DNA of 64,000 bases from Nematostella vectensis (lineage: Eukaryota; Cnidaria; Anthozoa; Actiniaria; Edwardsiidae), in contig NC_064038.1 of NCBI RefSeq assembly GCF_932526225.1, positions 4,944,741 through 5,008,740 on the forward strand, written 5' to 3'. The notes under the pieces are model-generated. The model was not told where the DNA came from. It saw only the letters and a program-made list of their open reading frames with translations, and did not search any database. Position 1 is the first letter of the stretch. Every line of letters starts with the position of its first letter. The translations under genes and the position numbers were made by a program. Positions 56,434-64,000 of this stretch are shown here, piece by piece.

Positions 56434-59400
56434 TTATTTCAATGATGGTAGATATGACGGGGAGATTTGCCCATTGGCTGATGATCTACTGCGGGATCCG
56501 GTCAGATTTGGGAACATCTGAAAAGAAACAAAGATATTTTCTTAAATCCTCAACGATGTGTTATTATAGCAGTGAGTATTACTCTTTGTCTTTGAAATGA
56601 AAATTTGGGTGCGCAATTAAAGAAGTGAAACAAATCCGCCCGAATGACAGTGTAAATCAATGAGTCTTTCTGTTCAAATTATCTAGACAAGGAATCCTGC
56701 ATTAGATGGGTGCGCCATTACTGGAAGACTGAATGGGAAAAAGGGTCGTTCATTTGCGCAGGGACAGAGACTCGTTGAATGCTGTTTTCAACCGAACTTT
56801 CGTCGACTATTCCCATCCTCGCGCACCAAGGTCCACCCCTCTCATACCCCAGGGGCAAGGAGGGATAGACCCAGGCGAGAGGATGGACCATTCCCCATGG
56901 CTAAATCACCTTCAGGTTTTCTCTAGCGCTTCGAGAAGCATGCCTTACCCCATCAGGTGACAAACTCGCGGTAGAGCTCTGTTTATGGCCGACAACCACC
57001 GGGTTCTTCTCGGCAAACACTCGGTTGAAGTTCGACTCCCGATTCTTGATTTCTAGCCTGTACCGCTGCACCTCCCTGCGCAATCTTTCGAGCTCATCAT
57101 CACGCTAGAAAACAAATGTGGTGGATGCAAAAGGTTCACATAATAGGGCAGACCCCTCTTTTCTCGCCCTTTTTTACTGTCGAATCCGTATGTGTAAAAA
57201 CCACAGGCCCTGTTAGAGCATTCTTTTTTAACCATGGAAAGCGGCCGTAATTAACACTCAGTGTATACGATTCTAGACTGGCGAAAAAAGGACTTCACCA
57301 AAGACTACCACGCCATTGACTACCATTACATAACATTGCAGCGGTTTTGCCAGCAATTTTAACAGGAGACCCAAAAGGGACTTTCAAGGCATTTTCTAAT
57401 TGTATTTTAGATAATGTCTCATACATTTACTTTATTTTTGGCTGCTAAAAGGGGGATAATGGGCCCCCTAGGCCAGCCCCCTGGTTACGCCTTTGCATTG
57501 ACTACCATGGACTGTCACTGACTACCGTTGTTTTCTTGGTGTTGCAGCAACCGCCTTTATTTCGTGACCGTACATCGTGGTGCTACAACATTGGTGACAC
57601 AAGCATCACATTGCTACAGTATATTCGTGACGGTAGTGAATGAACTCATGACCCTAATACGACCCGCGATAAGCGCTTTTTCACTGCTAAAAGTGGACAT
57701 TTCACGTACACAAAACATCGCGGTTTCTTTTTCAGGTGCCTTTATCTTCATGCACTTCGTTAAGTTAAGAAGTCAAAATATGAAGGGGGTCTTGATACGA
57801 ATTTAGAGAGAAACATGAAAATTGACAGATGCAGAACAAAACTCAAGACAGAACGCGAGAACAAGCAGATTGCCTTTCCCTCAATCAAAAGTTCCAAAGC
57901 TACTAATCAAATTGTCAAAAACGTCACCAAGTTTTTCGATTGATGGAAACCAAATAACAGGTTCCATAACTTACAGCACGTTCTCTATAGATGGAACCAC
58001 AGATTAAAACTGCAGCAAACCTATGTTTTGTTTTTTCTACTTTAGCCATTATATGTGACTTTACCCTGTAAAAGGTCAATAACATGCAGATCATGTCAAT
58101 ATTTTTCAAGTATGATTTTGATTTTTTTGGGCAAAGAGTGTTGTCTTTGGGAGTCCCCCTTCATTGGTTTAGGACAACGGACCTCCAATAATTGGTAAAT
58201 TTTCTAGAAGCTAAACCAATGCTGATTGAAAATACCCACAAAAAAAACCGGTCTCTAACCGGTATTGTTTTAGTTTATAATCAAAATGGCCTAAAAATCA
58301 AACTCTTCACAAACTTACGTAGCAAAAATCTTTTCAACGAAATTGCTAGAACTCAAATGCTATATTGCTTGTTCTATTAACCCCTTTTTGCTAAACACGT
58401 TTGATGCAAATAGAAGTCTTTGATTTTCTGACCCTTGGTCGACCAACTGTGACAGTCGCTCATTTCCTACCTTAATGAAGTGAGTGGTGCATAACAATCT
58501 AAAACAACCTCAGGGTTTGAAATACACAACATTCCTTTTTTCTTTTGAACTCTACTAAACAAAACTTCATTTCTCATAAAAATCATTATGAGGATATAAG
58601 AGGTGGTGCATTATTTTTAGAAATGTATCATCCATAAACAAAACATCTGTACAGGACCCGAAATAATCCCAGGACCCGAACCGATCCCAGGACCCGAAAT
58701 CATCCCCAAAAGTACCCCAACTGATCCTGGGACCCGAAACGATACCAAGGAGTCCCTGAAATCAACCCTAATGAATTGTGGTAATGGACAGAGGGAAAGC
58801 AGAAGAAATACTTGCAATTATTGAAGTATAATAAAGGGTTAACAGCGACTCGATTTCTAAACAACGTGACTTATAAATATTAAATTCCAATACAATACTT
58901 CTATTTATTACATTGCCCGGCGTTAACAAATACACACCTTTAAATTGCTACTGAAAGGAATACAGCATAAACATAGCACAGCTTTGCTCAGATCAACCAA
59001 ACTTTTGACCTTCAATCACACTCTAAACATTTTGTGGTTCCGACACATGACTCTGACACCATAAATCTTATTTTCGTTAAACATCACCCCTGAAAATTAA
59101 TATTATATTTGACAACCAAACATGTATTTCACCACGAAATCCTTGTTCACGCGAACGAACATTTACTGACACATTTTAGGCAGCCGGTTTGGCTGAGAAG
59201 ATGGAATGACAAAAGCACACTGAGTAATACACTCGAACAACCCTTCTACAGTACTACCGATATAAAATATTAAGAGGATGTGGCTTTTGTTGAAAGTAAT
59301 ATTATGTGAGTTTTGAATTTCCTCATGTAGTCGTGCGTACACTGCGGCATGATCTCATGATGAGAGGTCTTTCATTCACCGAAAACAAACATGCCAAAAA

Positions 59401-61209
59401 ATAACTTTAAAACATTTCGCTTCCTACGAAAAGCAGCATGTCCTATCTGTTAAGACTTTCTTTTATGGCTTGTTATGGAAAAGTGATTTATCCACGCCGG
59501 GTTCTTCAAATTACTATCACAAAGAATTGTTAGTTGACCCCAATTTCTGACTCAACCACTGTATTCCCCCACAGCCGTATATTAAAATCTTAATACTATA
59601 GTTTTAGAGTTAATGTAAATTTCCTTTTAATAACACAAACAAAGCTGAATGTTTCATGTTTTTAAAACTGAAAGCCAATCCTTACACATTCCTTTAGTTA
59701 TCCATTACTGCAATTCCTTGGGGTTTATTTCGGGGACTCTTGGGGATCGTTTCGGGTCCCGGGATCAGTTGGGAACTTTTGGGGGTCGTTTCAGGTCTTG
59801 GGAACGTTTCGGGTCCTGTACATATCCCTTTTGCATTTTTCATTTGAGCCTATGAAGAGTCATTAGATTCCCCAGGGGCAGATCCAGGATTTCAAAAAGG
59901 GGAGTGGATGGCGAGATAGACGGCATATAACTGATCAAGTGGTTCATGGTAGGTCACTACATAGATCTTACAATACCTCAAGCTGAATTGGATTTGTCGC
60001 GTCAGCAAAGTCAAGCAGACGGACAGTACATCCCGTCCCTAGACATTTTTCAAACAAAGTGACTTTTCAAATTTTTTTACTAAAAAAGGGGGGATGGATA
60101 TCCACCCAATCCAACTCCCCTGTATCCGAACCTGGTCCCTCTACTTAGAGACCACTCCCCCCTTCATAACAGGTTTCCTTAAACAGCCCCTAGTATACTG
60201 CTAGCCAAAGAAATAGACTATTTGGTATCCATGGCAACCACTCTGAAAACAACACTTTTCCAGCCACTCCCCCTCGGGGTGCCTGTGGCTTTTCTTAAAG
60301 ACACTGATACATACATACCTCATATGCCGGAGTTGATCTTGGCACCTCTGGAGTTTGCTGCTTTGGTTTGACAAATTTTGATTCCTTCCTTTTATTTTTC
60401 TCATTTATAAGTTGTTGTATCTGGTGCGACAACTGTCGTTTAGTATCCTCAAGTTCTTTATTCTGCTGTGAGAGTTGTTTGTTTTTCATTTCGAGTTTGT
60501 TGATTTTATCCTCATTTTGAGTCTGGGCCTCTGTCATTTGAATAATACTATCATTAAGCCGGTCCATTTCACCTTGCCAGTCACCCTCTAAACCGTCCAA
60601 TTGCATATTTATTCTATTTTTAGCCGCTAGAGCCTCTTGGAGCTGTCTGTCAAGGTCTTTTTCACGCTCTTGTAGTTCACCTATATGCTTTTTGTAAGTC
60701 TTGAGTTTTTGAGATTTTGTATTGAGTTTACTATTCAAGTCTGAAATTTCGTTTTTACATTTCTCAAGTTCATTTCTAATTCTCTGCAATTCTTCAGCAT
60801 GGATATTCCCATAGTCAGCTTTGCTTGTGAGCTGTTCCCTTAGTTTCACAATCTCTTTTTCAGCCATCTGAAGTAGATGCTCTTTTTGTTCAATTGTTTT
60901 TCTCAATTCGACTTCCTTCTCATTCAGTCCAGTTATTTGTTGTTTGTATTTCTCAATTTCATTATTTTTAATTTCCAGCAATACTTTACCTTTCTCTAAA
61001 TCTTCTAATTGTCCTTCCAACCAAGATATTTTACCCTTGACCTCGCTCTCAATGTTTTTAATTTGTTGATCGTAAACAGTTCTTATTGCGTCAATTTCGA
61101 CTTCCCTTTCGTGGTTTCTCGTAAAAAGCAAATGCACAACCATGGTTAGCTCTGCTATTTTCCGAGAAAGTTTTCCCTTCAAATCCACTGTCTCTCGACT
61201 TTTCGCCAT
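56434..61209 (-). CDS. FAM184-like coiled-coil protein, short form
   Basis: Three exons join in phase 0: 61209-60319, 57104-56949 and 56517-56434 (TAA), giving about 376 aa. Exon 1 opens with MAKSRETVDLKGKLSRKIAE, like the FAM184 N-terminal block (K-SKKIAQLTKVI...). About 240 residues of nearly unbroken heptad coiled coil rich in E, K, L and Q follow. Exon 2 holds a second conserved block, LEIKNRESNFNRVFAEKNPVVVG, seen near the FAM184 C-terminus. Vertebrate FAM184A/B are about 1,000 aa, so the central rod is much shorter here. Function in the family is poorly known; a cytoskeletal or structural role is only inferred. The alternative is a generic coiled-coil protein; the two end blocks favour FAM184. 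The 3.2-kb intron holds a MITE and a long-TIR element. Confidence 0.68.
57339..57495. mobile_element. MITE, CAGCGG... family, TSD CATTG
   Basis: CATTG is duplicated exactly at 57334-57338 and 57496-57500. The interior shares 'agataatgtctcatacattt' with the copies at 37081 and (reverse) 1638. No coding capacity. Confidence 0.82.
58648..59822. mobile_element. Long-TIR element (TGTACAGGACCCGAAA family), simple copy
   Basis: Arms of about 140 bp are inverted copies (TGTACAGGACCCGAAATA at left, GGGTCCTGTACA at right). The 900-bp interior is closely similar to 33350-34250. The flanks read CATC and TATC, a weak 4-bp duplication. It is in the intron of the FAM184-like gene. No open frame of note. 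Confidence 0.82.
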
Positions 61210-62249
61210 TTCCAAGTAGTTAATATCAAGCTATCATATAAAGCTTCTTCGGGTGGCAACAATATTTTGAATGCGATGTATAATAAGATGTTACCTTTCT
61301 TTTATCAAATCGAGTTCACAGTATCTTGCTAATCCTATAAGTCTCGTCTTTCCATACGTAAAAGAAATCACACCATCGAATCATCCCAGCTACGCTTGAG
61401 GCCAAATTGCGTCGTACCAGGTTATATTTTGCGTGCAAATCTCTCGTTTACGTTTGCCACAAAAGACCAATTTACCTTTTATTGAATGCCGCTTTTCGAA
61501 TGGAAGCACAACAAAAACAATTAGCGATACCGAATAAGACAGTGATCAAAGCGAAATGTCCCGCCAGTTCTCTTGAGCGAAAAGCACGTCTCCCCAAAAG
61601 AACAGCTAAATCCGTTTGTTTCCTCCCGTCTCTAGCGCATCCGATTTGCGAAACGGCACATACCCTGTGGCTTCTCTACGTGAGTTTACCATAACGCAAT
61701 GAATAATACACAGTAGAAGTGACTTTGCTCTCGATGAACAGCTGAAAACAGTTCTGTCGCTAAGGTCGCGAAACCGCCGCCATTTGCATAACAATCAGGC
61801 ACGCATGACCAATCGACCAATGGTACTGAAAGAACTATTGACTTTTATGAAGCCAAGTGACTATCTGTCGATGAACTGCCCTTCTCTCGTTAAATCTACC
61901 CCTTGCTTGTTGACGCACGACTCAACGCAAAGCTAATGAAGAGGCTTTCGTTCCATAAATTCCAGTATAGGACGCGAAACGCTATTTTTAGCAGCACAGG
62001 TAGCCCAATTAAAACTGGTGTCTACACCACAGGAGTCCTATTATAATGTTAACAAAGGCTCAAGAAATTGCACATAAAATTGAAAGCTTCAATTACATAT
62101 ACCATCAATGGTAAAATTTGTATCTCCATATTATTCTGGGATTTCGCTTTTTATCTAAGATGTAGTGTTTTTTTTTTCTCATTTTTGCTCCTCATGAGCC
62201 AGCAGCATAAAGTACAGCGGTTACCCTAGAAGTCCAAACGATTTGAAAA
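61210..62249. promoter_or_regulatory. Divergent intergenic region, FAM184-like / CEP120
   Basis: This 1,040-bp spacer separates two head-to-head genes. It has CCAAT near 61811 and 61818. YY1-like contexts overlap both start codons (GAAATGGCGAAA at 61209, AAAATGGCGGCC at 62250). No exon is seen within it. Promoter role inferred. Confidence 0.45.
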
Positions 62250-64000
62250 ATGGCGGCCAAATCAGATGAGAATGTTTATTGGAAATTATTGCTAGGTATA
62301 TAACTTTATTCGACACAAAATGCACAAATAATGCTACTAAATTGCTGCAAATGATAAAATGCCACCAGGAGAGCAGATTTTACTCGTTGTTAACATTGTT
62401 GAAGGTGAGAGAAATGTCTAGATTTGTTGTGTCAAGGACCGATGCAAAACCGATGGAAACCTGAGTAGTGGTCTTTCTTTCTTCTACACTATAGAAAAGT
62501 AACAGTACCTGGTTATAGACAATCTTGCTTTTAAGATAAATAAAACAAAATTTAAAATTTTCTTATTCAATTGTCTTGATAGGAAGAAGATTCCCTAAAC
62601 GGCCACGACACAAGCTTATCGTCGAGACTAAGTTTGATGGCGAGACACTATCAACTGATCCTATTGATCATTTGGAAAGTCCAGACTTTCAAACAGAGCT
62701 GGCATGGGAACTTGACAGAAAACTATTGCACCGGCATCGCATGCAAAGAACTCCCATTAAAGTCCAGGTGAATAATTTTGTTCTTATATCTATGATGGGT
62801 GAAAAACATCCGGTTTCTTACATACTACTTACAGTACATGGTTATAGACAATCTTGCTGTACTTTTTCATTTATTTTGTTTCTGGCTTATAGAGTCTCAG
62901 ATTAAATTATGTTAGTATCAAGGCCTGTTATACCTTAAGGATTAGTTAAGGACATTCATATCATAGAATATTACTATCAGTTAAATTAAAGTTTTGCTTG
63001 CCCTTTATGTACTCTGGGTACCAGAGCCTGCAGACTTCTCTCGTCCAGTGACGCTCAGCCAAATGCTGTGACAAGCGAAGCGAGGAGGCTCTGGTCGGGC
63101 GAGTAGCTTTTTTCAGTTCTAGAAATACAGATTTTGTATTCTGCAGCTGATTGGTCAACGAGATTTTCATAGTAACACAAAACCATATTTGGTCAGCATA
63201 CCCATATTTGGGATTAGCTTGAAAAAAAACGGTTGTCATTGTTTTGCAAACAATGGTTGGTCACGTGTAGTTGGTTTGCTTACACAAAGTACACCTGGAT
63301 TTCAACGCTTGTTTCGACAACGGTCCTTGATTCTCCTTATTGTTTTCGGGCTGGGAGCTGCAGGAAACTTGCAGTTTGTACCGAAGGCGAAGTTGAAGTT
63401 GGAGCTAAGGAAGTGTTCATTAAATACACTGAGGGGGGAGGGGGGGGGAAGGGAAGATTTATACTCAAGACACCTTGAAATTTTGGAGCTCCCCCCCCCC
63501 CTTTTAATGTAAAAAAAAAATTTGGTGCTTCCCCGTTTCAGAACCCCAAAATTTTCGTAGCCCCCCCCCCCCCCCTAAACAACCTCAATAAGCAAAAGGG
63601 GCTTTAAATCTGGAAAATGAATACTGCAAAGTTGCCCTCCTTATCAGAGTTGATGAACAGCCGGTGCTAGAAGGAAAAGTGAAGGAAGTTAAACACCAGC
63701 TGCAAAACAGGAGACAAGCCTTGTATGATGTGAACCGCATCCCGAAATCTTTGGCTGCTAGTGAGATTCAGTTTATAGATAAACACGTGCAATCAATACA
63801 TGTCACTGAGAAGAATCTCATTTTAATTCATTCTGTGATTTCTAACACATACGAATTAATAAGTGCTAGAGGAAGGGAAGGGAGTGGCCAAAAGAAAAAA
63901 GGAGCAAAGAAAGAAGAAAGTCAGAAGAAGGAAAATGCTGCCAAGAAGCAAGCACATAAACTTGTTTCCCAGCTCTATACCACAGATTTTGCGAACCTGC
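62250..64000 (+). CDS. CEP120: Centrosomal protein CEP120, first two exons only
   Basis: Exon 1 (62250-62295) encodes MAAKSDENVYWKLLL. Exon 2 (62583-62767) encodes GRRFPKRPRHKLIVETKFDG ..., a TDPIDH motif, FQTELAWELDRKLLHRHRMQ and RTPIKVQ. Phases match (1 then 0). This is the N-terminal C2 domain of CEP120: GR.FPKRP, VE.KFDGE, DP.DH, ELAWE.DRK and RTPIK are conserved. CEP120 is a centriole protein needed for centriole elongation and ciliogenesis; its C2 domains bind tubulin in vertebrates. The next C2 exon is not found before the window end. Exon 1 matches the family less well than exon 2, so a small extra exon or a different first exon is possible. Confidence 0.82.
63000..63110. mobile_element. 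Possible short inverted-repeat element
   Basis: In the CEP120 intron, 'ccagagcctgcagacttct' near 63020 and 'gcgaggaggctctggtcggg' near 63085 form imperfect inverted ends around a short core. No target duplication was identified. Confidence 0.4.
63592..64000 (+). other. Unrecognised open frame running off the right edge
   Basis: After TAA at 63589-63591 the frame beginning GCA stays open for 136 codons to the last base. It reads ENEYCKVALLIRVDEQPV ... NRRQALYDVNRIPKSLAASE ..., then a Lys-rich stretch (QKKKGAKKEESQKKE) and HKLVSQLYTTDFANL. There is no ATG in frame near the start, so it would be an internal exon or part of a mobile-element ORF. It lies after CEP120 exon 2 but does not resemble the next CEP120 C2 segment. 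Whether it is coding is undecided; length without stops in AT-rich DNA and the protein-like composition favour it. Confidence 0.4.

Overview
The window is animal genomic DNA. It holds long genes split by GT-AG introns, CR1-type LINE remains, many MITEs and minisatellites. The genes read like those of an early-branching animal, most likely an anthozoan cnidarian of the Nematostella type. That placement is my inference; no species marker is present.

Layout. 1-2355 (-): 5' part of a rhodopsin-type GPCR gene whose 3' end lies off the left edge. 2356-13801: gene-poor DNA with a Pol III tRNA-like unit, a frameshifted CR1-like LINE and several MITEs. 13802-20884 (-): a complete nine-exon AAGAB gene (p34, the alpha/gamma-adaptin binding chaperone, about 311 aa). 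21134-55569 (+): a complete IQCH gene, 35 reconstructed coding exons, about 1,344 aa. AAGAB and IQCH are head to head with 249 bp between start codons. They are also divergent neighbours in human (15q22-q23), so this looks like a very old bidirectional pair. An intronless ATP-grasp gene (42359-43522, +) sits inside an IQCH intron. 56434-61209 (-): a short FAM184-like coiled-coil gene of three coding exons. 62250-end (+): the first two exons of CEP120. An unrecognised open frame runs off the right edge.

AAGAB acts in clathrin-adaptor assembly. IQCH is a calmodulin-binding sperm/axoneme protein and CEP120 a centriole protein. The region is thus rich in ciliary and centrosomal genes, but nothing indicates an operon or a shared pathway.

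The most unusual signal is structural. Many introns carry tandem repeats whose unit is an exon edge plus its splice site plus a little intron. In IQCH this is clear at five junctions (donors of exons 2, 6, 24 and 31; acceptor of exon 28). Decayed versions are seen at the donors of exons 30 and 34 and possibly at the acceptor of exon 20. The GPCR gene shows the same at its exon 2 donor. A functional 5' or 3' splice site has been multiplied 4 to about 37 times, each time leaving the true junction at the outer edge of the array. I suggest a local process of tandem duplication seeded at splice junctions. Gene identities come from recalled family sequences, not from a database search.
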